Assembly: GCF_905147045.1 (NCBI RefSeq)
Contig: NC_065890.1
Span: 9,300,001-9,364,000 of the forward strand
DNA from: Nymphalis io
Lineage: Eukaryota > Arthropoda > Insecta > Lepidoptera > Nymphalidae
Direction of reading: 5' to 3'
Length of the DNA: 64,000 nt
Positions 1 to 13,600 of this stretch are shown here, piece after piece. Made by a program: the position numbers and the translations under genes. Below the pieces are notes generated by a model, which searched no databases, was not told the origin of the DNA, and was given only the letters and a program-made list of their open reading frames with translations. Each line of letters opens with the position of its first letter. The first letter of the stretch is position 1.

Positions 1-1607
1 TGAGTTCTACTATTTGAACTGTCATAAATTGATGTTATAAGTTATTATACTATTGTAAACCGAGTATAAAAATCAATATAATAATATACCATATATATTA
101 AAACAAAAAATATTGCGCATAAGCAGTATAGTATCACGAAATTAGCTATTCAACAAAGTGGGTAATATATTAGAGGGGGTTTCCATTGAACACAGCTATA
201 TGACGTTGGGCGCGGCTTATCCCAATCGGTGTAAATGGTAAAAATGAAATATAGCAAAAATATTTTTGTACATTGTTACATTTTTTACATTAATAATGAA
301 TGGCTGGGCACTTTAAATGCTTAAATGAAACATCGCCCTTTAGCGAAACTGGTGATTAATCCCTTAAGGATTCCACCGGTAGGGATAGCATTTATTTTAA
401 TTTTACTCTTGCTTGTCAAAGGGGTCGTTTTTCGCCCCTGTAAAAACGTTCTAGAACTGGAAACTACAAATCGCTATTACAGACAGTTTTAGATCCTTAA
501 TAAACAACATATTAAAAGCAATGCAAAAAAAGGTTAAACATATATTGGTTAAATTAATTGGGGCCACCCTCAGGTCTTTCTTTTCTTTCTTCTCTTTTGA
601 ACAAAAAAGAATCTACAATTCGGAAATATAGAGCAATATATGTATTCAAAAGTGATGATTCCCCTGAGTTTCCACTTTTAATTTCAATTTAAACCAAAAA
701 TTCAGTACGAATCTGGATTGAAATTGAAGAAAATAATTGTTTGCTAGAATAAACTTACTCTTAGGTATCGTTTTATTTCAATTATTTAAGTCGATTCTTT
801 GACGATAATGTCGAATATAAAAGAGTACACAAAAAATCTCTTTTTTTCAGTTGGCTGAAACTTATAACTATGTAGTCATAAATAAAAGAAATCATAGCTA
901 ATTAACATAATTTATTTTCCTTTTGACAAAATCTACAATAATAAGAATTAAGTACACTCGAATACAAGGGTTGGTATAAAATGTTAAAAGTGGTAGTCTA
1001 TAAGTGAATTTGGTTCTTTAATATACCACACAAGATCATTTTACACATCTATCTCTAAAAAGAAAATCGTAATTAAGTTACATATTTTTGCGTATCTAGT
1101 GTTAACTTTAATAATATAGACTCGGAGAAATAATTCTTATTCCTTACTAAAACGGTTAACAATAATTTAAAACAATAAAACTCAGATGTACATAACATAC
1201 TACGTGGTTATCTACATTTCTACAAACCTATTTTATGAATAAGAAAGAAAATTAGTCGTAAATTCCTTAAATAGATATTCCTTAAACAAATTATGCGTTG
1301 TAATAACCACCGGTTATAAATATACCTATACGTACAATTCAATTAACATAAAACGTGTCACTTGATTAAGCCAGCAAACTAAGATACGGTTTTTAAATTT
1401 CAAAGCCACATTCACGCACATGTTAATACAACGATTTACTCTAACGTTCGCAATTTTCATAGCAAGTTTGAGTCATCAATCTTATTTGTAAACTTTTCAG
1501 ATCGAATGACTTCGAATATAATATTGTAGTTTAAATGTTACAAATACTGCAACTTGTTTCACGGGAGAGACTTCAAAGTCAAATCGTATAATCTATCTTG
1601 TGGTCAC
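1..1607. other. Downstream intron of sif (or 3' sequence)
   Basis: AT-rich sequence with no reading frame I can support. The block at 320-440 has unusually even composition and looks like a decayed repeat; it carries an acceptor-like tttttacag on the minus strand, but the frame needed by exon 12 stops after seven codons. The PH-domain exons of the gene are not seen here. Confidence 0.6.
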
Positions 1608-1692
1608 GGATGCTCCAACGAATAATGACGAGATTTCTTCCAAAGACTTCTAAAGAAACCCTTTCTTTGTTTCTGGCCTGGATTCTCCTCGC
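1608..1692 (-). CDS. sif: sif exon 12, KGFFRSLWKK basic block
   Basis: Residues of about 1159-1186. It encodes EENPGQKQRKGFFRSLWKKS then RHYSLEH. The acceptor gttaacag|GCGAGG is good and the phase matches exon 11. The basic-aromatic block resembles the segment that precedes the PH domain in Tiam/Still life proteins. The exon end is unsure: the only nearby GT is a weak donor CATCC|gtgacc, and without splicing the frame stops at TGA 1606-1604. Confidence 0.75.
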
Positions 1693-4600
1693 CTGTTAAC
1701 AAATATAATTACGATTATTACCGTTATTAAAAGTCCTTCATTTAACAATCGATATTATTTTCCTGTTTATTAACAATAAAATAATGTACATTTAATGCTA
1801 ATTAATACGATACCGTAATTACATACACATACAGTTTTGCCTCACCTCATATCACTGTCATTAAAATAGATGCAACCACCCTTATAAAGCATAACATATT
1901 TGATATAATACGAATTTAGTAAATACATAGGGTGTTAAAATTTAGGATTTTTTAAAATTTTGCAGTTAAATGTTTTTCTATTATTTTAATCAAATATATG
2001 AGGCATAAGTAAAAATCAGTGATTTTGATTAACTTACATAAATATATTTTAATTTATATTTAATATCTAGGGAATTGGGGAGTAAAATTTACATATGATT
2101 TGCTCATGAGGCAGACCTTATCAATAGTGATGATGTCATAAGAAATATTGTTACTTGACAGCGCCTAGAAATTTATAAAAAATGTATTATTTGCTCATGT
2201 CTGTCAAAAATCGGACGGACCTTAATGAACTGGACTAAATTGATTCGTAATGTGGATCAATCAACTTTCATCATTATCGATATGAAATATAAGCAAGTCA
2301 AACCGAATTCCGAATACCGATAATTGATTTGATACTAAACTATTAACGATTAATTGTATTTTATTTTAATTCTTAAAAGGAATAAATATTTGTAAGGCTG
2401 CAGTGTTAGGGTCGTGAACCCCTATTTGAGGGCGAGGGAGTGCGAATGTCAAGTGTACGAGCGCGCTAGTCGCCGCCGCCGGGTCGATACTGCGGCCACG
2501 CTACAGCGACTTATTAGAATCGAAAAGCGCAGGCTTACAAAATAGCTTATTCTGATTCGCTAAAATAATATTCGTAAAAAGTTTTTGTTAAACTTATTTA
2601 AATAAATTGGTATAAACAAATTATATATTTTTAAACAAGCTATTTGATAAATACGATTCGTATATAAGATTAACTATGTATAATAGAAATTTATTGACGA
2701 ATAAAACGGTGTAATTTACAATGATTTGATATCTTCATATAATTTTTTGGAACCGTGATTAATACTAACGTTGTTTTTGATAATGCTGGAGAATAAACAA
2801 TAAAAATCACGTGAAAGTTTACCGTTTAACCCGGGCTGTGACATAAATGATGTGATCAATCATTAAAGAGATGACGGTCGGTCATTGATATCTTAGGTCG
2901 CGTTTGTTTTATAGCCGTTCCGAGATATCTCCAGACAATATAAATAATGAGGCGACAGACTAAACGATTTCGAAGTTATCGATAATGGGTCACTGTTGAT
3001 ATTTTTATATTTTAATAAACACGTATCGACTTAATACAAATCTATAATTGTTTTAGAATGTTTGTCAATTATTAAGATTTTTGATATCCAAAAAAGTGAT
3101 AAGAATGATATTTGACATACATAAATTAAAAAAACAACTATTCGTGATATTTCATCGATGAAGTAAGAGGCACACCGTTAGTAGGGCGTCCGAGAATAGA
3201 CCGGTTAGTAGATATTTTCCAGCGCACGTCCCAAATGCCTCGACTGTGGCCAAAAATAGCCCTCATGAAGCCGTCCCCGACATCTGACTCCGTTAAATTT
3301 GAATAAGATTGTCCCTACTCGAACTGCTTTTAAAAACTTTTCAATAAGTAAAGTTTAAGTGTTTACGTACTTGTTATAATATTTCAAAACCAGATTATTT
3401 AACAAGAATAAAATTGGAATTAAAGACGACAGTATATAATAAATAGTAAGTAGCGTAATTTGCAATAAATAGTTTATATTATTTTATCATCAGAAAATGA
3501 TCTCCATATTCCACAGATCGCAGAGAGCCGTAGGTTTATTAATAGCATGCGCAGTGGAGGCCCGTCTGATTCAAGTTCATTGGCTAGACTCCCCGCAAAG
3601 ATTGTGTCGACTGTCGATACTTCATGTTTTCACATTCGTTGCAATTTACCACTTAATACTTGTTATATTAAAATATTAACATTGTATTGGATTACTAATA
3701 TGACCATATTAGTTACCGTACTGGTCAATTACATGATACACAGATTTAGCTTTATTTATAACAGTTTTATCTTTCTTTAATCACCTGCGGAAAAAACTTA
3801 ATATAATGTATCGTAATATATTTCGAGGGAATAAACGTAGAGTAACCGGATCTACGAGCTATGGGCGTAGCAACTTCGCTTCTGGAATAATAATGAGAAC
3901 TATCGAACAAACTTTGTACCACAATATTTTTTATGTGCGCGAAAGATCGACACTTTATATTTATTATATTAGTACGTATGTGAAAAAGCTTATAGTTAAA
4001 ATTTTTTTTTTAATTTCGTTACTACGTGACTCAGAATCTTGTAGATTCTTTAAAATGAATCACGGTTACCTACTGATGACTAACGCTTCGACGAAGCGGG
4101 AAGTCGACTTAGGCCACAATGAGACTCATATTCATTTAGAATATTTAATCGGGTCAGGAAGATCGCTTTGAGGGTAACACGTAGGGTTCGTTCGAGGGTC
4201 GGAGTTTTGGTTGGAGGGAGGGAGGTGTACGGGGTGTACAGGGTTCGTCGACTCTCCGGTGAAGGGCAGCGAGGTCGGTGCGTTCGCTTTCGTCGGCGCG
4301 CGGTAGCGGCGCGCCGTGCTCGACGTATTATTGATCGGTCGCACAGCCTCCGCTCTCCCGCACTGTCTGTCCGCTTTACTACGCGGCCCAGTGTGTTCTT
4401 TATCTCATAAAATATTTCGCTGTGTGACAATTCGTTTTAGCGTAACCAGGGCGTTGTCCTCTTTACTGTATGCTTTAAAGTCAATTCTTCAACAATTGGT
4501 TTTATCTTTGATTATTTTTAAAACGCTTTATAACTGAGTGTACCTTGCAACATTATACGATAAAAATACATAATACATAACTATATAATTGGTTCAGTCT

Positions 4601-7600
4601 GACCATATTAACCATAATTTATTTTTCTAATAATTCTAATCATTTTCCATTATAACACATTTTTGATTTATCACCCTCGGCACACAGTACAGTAAATTAT
4701 TCGGAATACTTGTGTTAAAAAAAGTAATAAAGAATTAAATTAACTCGTGTATCTTTAATTTTATCTTACTAAATGTTTATCAACTTAAAACAAATTTTCG
4801 ATAAAATCTACTTAAAACAATGTAACAAAAGGCAATTTCCATTATATCTTTAACATACTACTCTAAGTATGTTATAACTTGTTATTAAGTAAACCACCTA
4901 GGCCGGACAACCACAAGGTCTGGTCTAGATAAACTTTATGTAATATAAGTTACCAGACTGCCCACTGACTGCACTGCTATTTCGTTAGAATCCTATTATT
5001 TTACAATACAATACAAGTACGATTTATAACATAGAAAAATTAAATTGGTTAAAAATATGTTCTTAAGACGGCTTATCACTAAAAGAGCAATATGTTCCAG
5101 GCAACCAAAAAATTTTAGTAATTAAAAAATAATTAATCATGTGTTATTTTGTGTCTACTGAAAGTGTTTGTATATACTAAAAATATTTCACTACAAAATT
5201 CTCAACGCCCAAAAAATTCGTACAGGGTGGGTGCCTATTTCAGGCAAGTTTGAAATTATAAATAATCTAAATTTAACGTAGTTATATCAGTATTAGGCTT
5301 TAGGCTGCAATTTATACCACAAAATATTTTTCAGTCCAAGCTACTTAGGTAAATAGCGAATTATAAATGTTTGTCTATAACGGCTCAGTGTATTATGTTA
5401 GTGTGTTTAATTAGTGTTAGTTGTAATTTAGTGTTAATTACACTTACCTAGAAGAGTAACATATAAAAACAAAATTTTAATATATTTTAAAATATAACTA
5501 ATTATTAAATTTTCAGAGCGAATTAGAAATTTTTTCATCTGGATCGTTTAACACAAAAATCATCCTTCGTTTGCAAAATGTTTAAAATAATGCAAATTAA
5601 CAATTCTATATTTTTGAAACGTACTGTGGGGGTAAAGGAAACGATTGAAAGGGAGGCGTTCATTATGAACGTTTATACAATACAAAGCTTTATCACAATA
5701 TGCGAACTCATACTGTGTCGTGCGAGTCACTCGAGAAATGAGACCACTTTCAGTATAACTAGGCCTGTCTGAATAACTTATAAGTAAACCTGTAGCCAGA
5801 CGTAGAAAATTTGTTTGAAACAAAGAATATAAGCGCAAAGAAACACGATAAAATTCAGCATTTTCTAATTAAGAGAATAATTTGTTATATTTAAATAATA
5901 TTAAAATTAAGTTTGCATACTATATGTTCTACTAGCTTTATATGTTACTAAATGTTTGTAAAGTGTGTGCAATAAAGGATTAATAAATAAATAAAAATAA
6001 GTTTCTCTTGTTCTTACATTCTCTTTTGATTAACATTCCTTCATTTAAATGAATTGAGTCGCGTACACATTATTTTTTAAAGTAACATTTTTTTTAAATG
6101 TAAAGTTTTAATAATACTTGTAATTATCAGGTGGCCGCACCCTGTTTATGCCAGTATATCTGAGTTACATGAAAATTCGTCAGCTAAATAATAATATGAT
6201 AAAAGGTGTAAATGAGCCAGCTGAATTACAAGTACAAAGAACATGACTTGCGTGCACGCGTTAAGATAAGCAGGATTTTGGCAATATGTTTTATTTTAAA
6301 AATTTTATGATTAACATCGAAAATTTCGATTACAAGTTTATGAATTCCCTATAAAAAAATGTTAATGTAGGTATCTTCTACTAGTAGCATAACCTTTTTT
6401 TGTATTATTTTATAAGTAGTTCAATTATTAATATATTTAATAATAGCAACATGTGAATATACGTTTGTTTAATATTGAGTCATGTCATATTTTCCTTTTA
6501 TAAATAATAAATAACAAGGCGCCTGACACGGTCAATGCATGCGTGACCTCTTATCGACCGATTCGTGTTTATGTCGTTAAAATGTACTGTTATATTTTTA
6601 TCTTGCATACATAAGTATACATATATACTTAAGAAGATAATAGGTCATTATCGTCATGTGTATTGGTAATGAGTTAAGAAGTTATCATATTTTCTCTTGT
6701 AGAATGTTTATTTATTATTATTGTTTTGTGCATGCCATATTTTTGATAACTTTGGAAAGAGATTAGTTTCTATCGCATATATATACAAAGTTGCAGTTAC
6801 AACCATAGTAGTCTTTGACTCCATAAGCTTATTTATTAACAAACATTGAACCTTATTAAAAAAAAAAACAAGAAACAAATAAGAGAAATACTAAAATCAA
6901 TGACAGCTACGAATCTTCAGAGATGAAATATATCATAATTTATAAACAGTTTATTTATGGCAAATTTTGTTTTTAGTAAGGGAAACATAAAAACTAACTT
7001 GAATTACTATTTCGCGTTATTTTGAATTAAATAAGGCGAGTCGAAAGTAAAAAGTTGATCAATAATTATTATAATGTAATGAGTTATTTGATATGATTTT
7101 ATTAACTAAAATTGTATAACTTTGAAATTGGTTTATAAATTGTTATGATATTTATTATAAATTGTTATGACATATATATATATATAACAAAGAGACCAGG
7201 TAGGAAATTCTAAGAAATGCTATTGTTAAGAAATTAAATCTGGATCAAAGACAAAAGGACCTCAATGCAAAGTAGTTAAAGATTATTTTTAATAGGGGTA
7301 ATAGGTAAAAAAGGAGAGATAAACCAGAGCTGTTTGTGGAATACTATTATCAATTCTTTTGAATTTACCGTCATTTTTTTATGAAAGCTTGCTTAGAGAA
7401 ATCCTGCATGAGTTACTCGAAAATGTTTCGCTGAAACTTAGGCAGAGAATGATATTCCAGCATGATGGTTGCCCCGCACACTTTCGAATCTGGTCTCTTT
7501 GTTATCTAATTTTCTCCTGAGTTTATGATTGTTACTGTACTTTTTATGTACCGATGGATAGCTAAGGAAACGCAGATGTTTTTAAAATGATCCGCACGAT

Positions 7601-10600
7601 AAGAGCCATAGTGATTTTTACAAAAAAATTGCGAGTAACTTAAAGAATCAAAATTAAAAATCGAAAAGTTGTACAGTTTTGGATCTGTAATTTAAAAATG
7701 CTTGAAGATTGTTTTTGTTTTATAACTGGTTATTATTAACTAGGATGTACCCTAGCAAGAAATACAAAAAAAAATAGGGAAAATACGTTGATTTTTTTTT
7801 TATTGAATTTTAGAATCTTAAACATCCTTTAAATAAAAAAAATATTAAAAAATTAATAACTCGAAAACGATACACTTTTGCATAAGCATTTTGGGGGTCA
7901 TTTGATAGCTATTGTCCTGAACTATAACCCTTTAAAAGGATCGTGACATATTACCCTGTAACCCTGTATATATATATATATATATGTAATCTGTCGTTTT
8001 AGTGTGAAATGCCAAATGAATTAGTACCAATATAATGCAGCATTACATTAGGTAAATAACCATACGTAAATGATTCAAATTTGGCTTTTATCTAATGAAT
8101 CCTTACGTAATGATTTAATATACATAATTTTATTATTATTTTTATATTTATTAAAACACTGGTGATATTTTTAATAAGAATGATAAAATGAATAAGGTTA
8201 TTTGGAAGTATTAGACGTGTAAATATAAAATTACTTTTAAAATTGTAAAAATTGTTTTTATTTTAATTTCTAATCTATTTTATTATTTTAGCAATTTACT
8301 TAAAGCTAACTGTAAATGTAACTATATGTAGTCTACCTATCATAATAAAGGATATAATATATCGGTTGTATAGACGAACGTACTATTTTTTCTTCTTCTT
8401 TCGAATGTCAAATTGTTTATGATAAAAAGAGACAAATCAGTGTGTAACTATTCATCTACTACACAACGTTTAATATTAAGGCCGTTAATGAGTTGCGTTT
8501 GTGTGTAATTTAGTGGAAAAGTGTTAAATAAAATATTGAACGTTAGTTGTCCTTGTCAATGTCAATTCGTTCGACAGCGGTTGGATATAGCTAATCTTTT
8601 GCGTCACTAAATGAGATCGAGATAAAATTGAGCAGAGTCAAAATAGCATACTTTTTACGCTCTCTAAATTTACTGCTTTCGTACAATTATTCTTTTAACA
8701 TTAGACTAATCATTTCGTTAACATAGGCTGAATTAATTTCAGAACGGATTTTTCGAGCCGGAAAATTATGATAAGATTTCTACGAAATTTAATATATTAT
8801 AAAAATAATCGTGATTTGTAACAAAAAGGTTATTGCTCGATGATCGAATAGTATTCTGAGTAATAAAATATTTTTTAAGATATTTACCACGATTTTTAAC
8901 TTTATTATTAACGACAAAAAAAGGTAAAAGTCGATTTGTAAAAACCTGTGTATGTTTAAAAAACCATTAGAATTTATATTTGGGTATTTTATTTGCACGT
9001 ACGTTTAAGGATACTTATTATTAAATGAAAGTTTATTGTTTCCATTCCATATTCAATCTCTAGCTAAACAAAGTCGAAAAAAGTGGTATGTTTTAATAAT
9101 ATTACGATTGAATTATGGATGTAATCTTAATCATGTTAACACTTAACAGTTCCTGTCTATGAGACGTGATTTATTGGTTTGAAGACCAGGTACTAATTTT
9201 TTTTTCGCCTTAAGTACTCTTTCCCGTCAAGGAAAGCAACGAAGTTCGTTAGATGGATTGCAGAAAGAGGTTATCTATACGATAGAACAGTGACTCACTT
9301 TAGTTTACTAATGAGGACACGGAGCGGAACTGACCTTCTCCTACTAAGGGACCTTCCAAGTAACGTTTGACACGAAAGGCACGTACTAACATATATTTAT
9401 GGTGATGTGTTGTGATGAGTCACCCACCGAGGTCGTCTTAAAATGTGCGCACATTTCAACAAAAAATCCATTTAAAAAAATAATTAATAATAAATTAAAT
9501 TATCAAGCCAAATGTTTGCGAGATTCGCCGGAACATTCGCTATTGCGAAATGAATTATTAATTGTAGACAAACGGTACAGTTCAACGAACTCCGTATAAA
9601 GCAGATATAGTTGGTATCGCCACTAGCGGTCAGTCATTTAGCCTTGCCAATATTTTGCTTATGTATAATTTATAAGTATTTAATTATGATTACATTTTGT
9701 TTTAAAGTCCATTCAAAAAACCACTATAAATAAAAATAATATATTTATTTATACGTATATATTTATTGATTTATATATATGGTAATGGTAAAATATATAT
9801 AATTTATTAACGTTTTGATATAAATTATCAAGCGTGTCCAATTTATGATAAAAAAATATTACAGTTAGAGCAAAAATTTATATAAAAAATATGTACTTTT
9901 AAGACCTGATTGTTAATTCCTTCCTTCTCTTTTACTGTCTTCATAGTAATTATTTTTGTTATTGCTTGAAACGCATCGATTTGAATAATAATAATTATTA
10001 TATTTTTAAATATTAATAATAATTGCAGTACCATTTAATTTATTTTTTTGGAACTTAATTTTTGCATGAGTCCTCTTGCATCTACAGTTAGTAACATTTA
10101 GTAGTTTTATTTAAAAACCCTTCCCGCGGCGAAGCCACGTTTTGAAACTAATATTGTAATGTATATCAAATGTAACGAAAATTCATCATTTATCGTTAAC
10201 ACATATTGTTTGTGTGGTTCAAAATAATTTCACAAGCTTTTTTTCTTTTATTTTATGTATAAATGCAGAAAACACCATGCTTTATCTACTTATAACACAT
10301 TTTAAAAGTCTAAACGTGCTAATGAATGAGAACGGCAGCAACTGTATATCCACATGTTTACTATCTAAGTATTCCATGATATATTTACTGGAAGTCGGCC
10401 AAATAGTTAAAAATTTTAGACTGTGTGCCAAGAATATATGCAAAATTAGACAGGTATAGGGCCAAATAAACAGCTGTATTTTGTTACATTTAATAATGTT
10501 ATGCAATATTTTTTTAGGATATTCATTTAAAATTTTAAAATTAATCGACGTCAGGCGGTGCAATATTAAAAGTATTCTATTTGATATAGCTCCGTGATTT

Positions 10601-13600
10601 AGCTGTCTCTCATGTGAGAATTGAAAGCACTAGGCTATTGACCTCAATCCGGTTAGTGTTAGTGTTAATTAAATTGAATATGTTAACACCAAGCTTCAAC
10701 AAGTATTGTAACAGATATAATTAATATTTTTCAATTAAAACTTTTTCGTTATTTTTTTCTAATTGCACTTAAATATATTAACGGTGAACTATATAAATAT
10801 GATAATAAAACATTTGAAATGTTAAATAGACATTATTAGTATAATTATGTGTATTTAATATTAAGCTTTTGTTTTAAATTACTATTAAGAAATGAGTATA
10901 ACAAGATCTAGTCTCACCAACGAATGTTAATTCCAGCTTATTTATATTTTTTTCTTATTTCCAAATAAACGGGCGCATTATCAGTATATATATTTCTCAT
11001 TACATATTTATGACTATGTAAAAGACATAATAAACGTTAAGAGTAAAAATAGAAAGCCGGCAACAATGTTATCGGACGAGCTGATAATGAAGTGGAGTCA
11101 GGACAACAATTAACAAATACCACGTTACTGTCTCATACAGCGACGTAATGGAAGACTCTTACCAATTAACGAGTGGTGTCGTTTAATGTAAAAGTGGCCT
11201 ATTTAACTTATGACATCAGACACGAATTTATTAAAACTCGCTTTGTAATTCAAATGAAATGTTTAAATATTCAAATTAAATAAAGTTTTACATACAAAAT
11301 ACAAATTTTACAATAATAAAGTTTATAGTTGAACCTAAATTAACATCTTTTTTTTTGTTTATGGTTTAATTTCGGGACTTTTGTCCTAGTAAATAATTCT
11401 AACGAACCAACATTAATTCAATACCTTAAATTAAAAAAGACTGGCTTTTTCGGAATTTCATAAAAAGGTTAAACTTCCTTTTACATATTTTAGTCTATTT
11501 TTTGTTTTAATTCGGATAAAAAATAAGTGTAAACTAAGTAAGTTTCGGATTAGAAATTATTTAACTGTTATTCAAAACTATTTATGGATACAATATTTTA
11601 TAATTTCCGATAAGTACATTTACATTTGGAAGTACTCGTATCAGGTAATTACGATAACATGTTAGTATTATTGGTATACAATACATTAAAATATGTCGTG
11701 TTTATGTCATATATTTAGACTCCAACTTTTTACATAACTGTAAGCTAAAAAAATAACATAATTAAATATAATGAAACTTCTGTAAACGACGCTAATTTTC
11801 AAAGGCGGATGCATTATCTAAACGTTTGTCCCATTGTAATGTCACGTCTAAATACTAGATGACATTGTGTTTGAAAGTTTATTATCATATCATCTGTTGT
11901 TAGTATGCTTTGTCTACATCCCGTTTGGAATATATATGTATAATAAATAAAATGATTCAATACGGGATGTTAGATTTAGGTAAGCTACACCTATAATAAA
12001 ACTATGCGACGTATCCATATTTTTTTGTAAATCATCGTTCTTAGTACAGAGATAAAAAATACAACTTAAAAGTTGATACAAAATTAATTAAAAAATTGAT
12101 ATTAAGCGTAATATAAATTGTTTATGGTCTCAGAGCTGACATCGTTTCAAAATAGGTTTAGGTACATACATTGGTTGGCAGACTAAACAAATGTTAAGTA
12201 TTTTATAACATTCGGTCCTTGTATAATAATTATTATTATTAGATAATGTTATGATGAATGTTAGAACAAACATTGGGTACTTATAACAGTCAATTAAGCG
12301 CTAATAGACAGGCATCGTTTCGATATATCCTGATAATGACAGGCAATGTTGTGTAAAGACTAGTTATATCGAGGGAGATTTCCAATTTTCGCAAAAATAC
12401 GAATAGAATGCGTTGTCCTCTAGAGTCGTTACCCCTGCAGAGAGGGGTGTCGGTGGGACGAGGGGCGCGGGACCGTTGGCGTGTGCCGGGGAAGGAGCCG
12501 GGTAACGGCAGCAGGGTGGCGATCGCGGCTGCGCGCTGTCCGCCGCAGCCCCCCGGGACACCATGTGCGCGACGTCGCACCCCACGCTTCGTACACCCGC
12601 ATACAACCCCCGCTTTTACCAATGAAAAGCGCGATCATTACCCGCTCATTCATCTCCGCTAGTCTGTTATTGCTATAGTAACGATGGTTGATAAGTTCTA
12701 TGATATAATGTAATACTGACCGTTTGCTGATCGAGCCGCTGGTGACGTTGCCTCCTTGCTTCGAGAACTTTCCTTCTCCTTTCCATTGTTTCCTAAGAAT
12801 AAAGAGAATCATATAGCAGCTGCAACATACTTGATTACTATTGTTACGGAACGTGTTTATTCTCACGTTTCGTTGATAACACCTCATCTTCAATATAATT
12901 CATTTTCAAATTAAATAACTATTAGTTATAACTTTTCAAAATGATGGTAATGAAAACGTGTTTCATTGCACCAATTTTAATAAATTTCAATGTAAATAAA
13001 TAATTACTTGACATCCTTAGATAACTTACTAAAATTGGTAATTATTCAGTGAAGTTTTTTTATTGCGATATCTCTTAAGTAATATGACGTCATTTTTCTT
13101 GTTAACCTTCTTTTTGTATTTAAGCGAACTATTTGGTAGTTAGACTGATATTCAAAAAAAAATATATCAAATTGATGGCTGAATTTATAGTTAAAAGTAA
13201 CAATTAAAATTAAAAAAAAAATACAATAAGAGCTTCTGTATTCAACTTTAGTCTACATCTACAGGATCTTCCAGGAATTTGATAAAAATCGATTAAGACT
13301 TTAAAAGTTGTTATACTTTGGATCATGAAAATTAATATAAATTTGTTTCGTGCATCATAGTCAAGAAATAAAAAATAAATACAAACGTTTTTTTATTAAA
13401 GCATATCAAAAAATTAAAAATCTCGTTTTGCAATTTAGCTTTACTTTTTTTTTATCTAAATTGTCTTTATTAATAAAGGCGTGGTTTTTTTCATTGAAAA
13501 TTTCTGACAAACATAAAATTGACAATACTGCTATCACTTGATAAGAAAGATTAATTGAAATCGATATACCATAGTTCGCATTCATTTAGGTACATATGTA

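Larger units (their letters stand above)
1693..12720. other. Intron 11 of sif, about 11 kb
   Basis: Long AT-rich intron. It contains GC/CpG-rich patches at 2400-2520, 3180-3300, 4170-4410 and 12400-12660, a decayed Tc1/mariner-like element at 7185-7504, and (TA)n tracts at about 7170-7186 and 7967-7986. Stretches at 9225-9370 and 10110-10140 have balanced composition and could be regulatory or repeat relics. No exon is supported apart from weak candidates listed separately. Confidence 0.7.

Noticed and set aside
4080..4430. 116-codon minus-strand frame
   Set aside because: Compositional effect of the CpG-rich block; low-complexity Arg-rich translation with no splice logic.
12290..12893. Overlapping frames of 80-154 codons on both strands
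   Set aside because: They arise from stop-codon depletion in the CpG island and run through the exon 11 splice sites.
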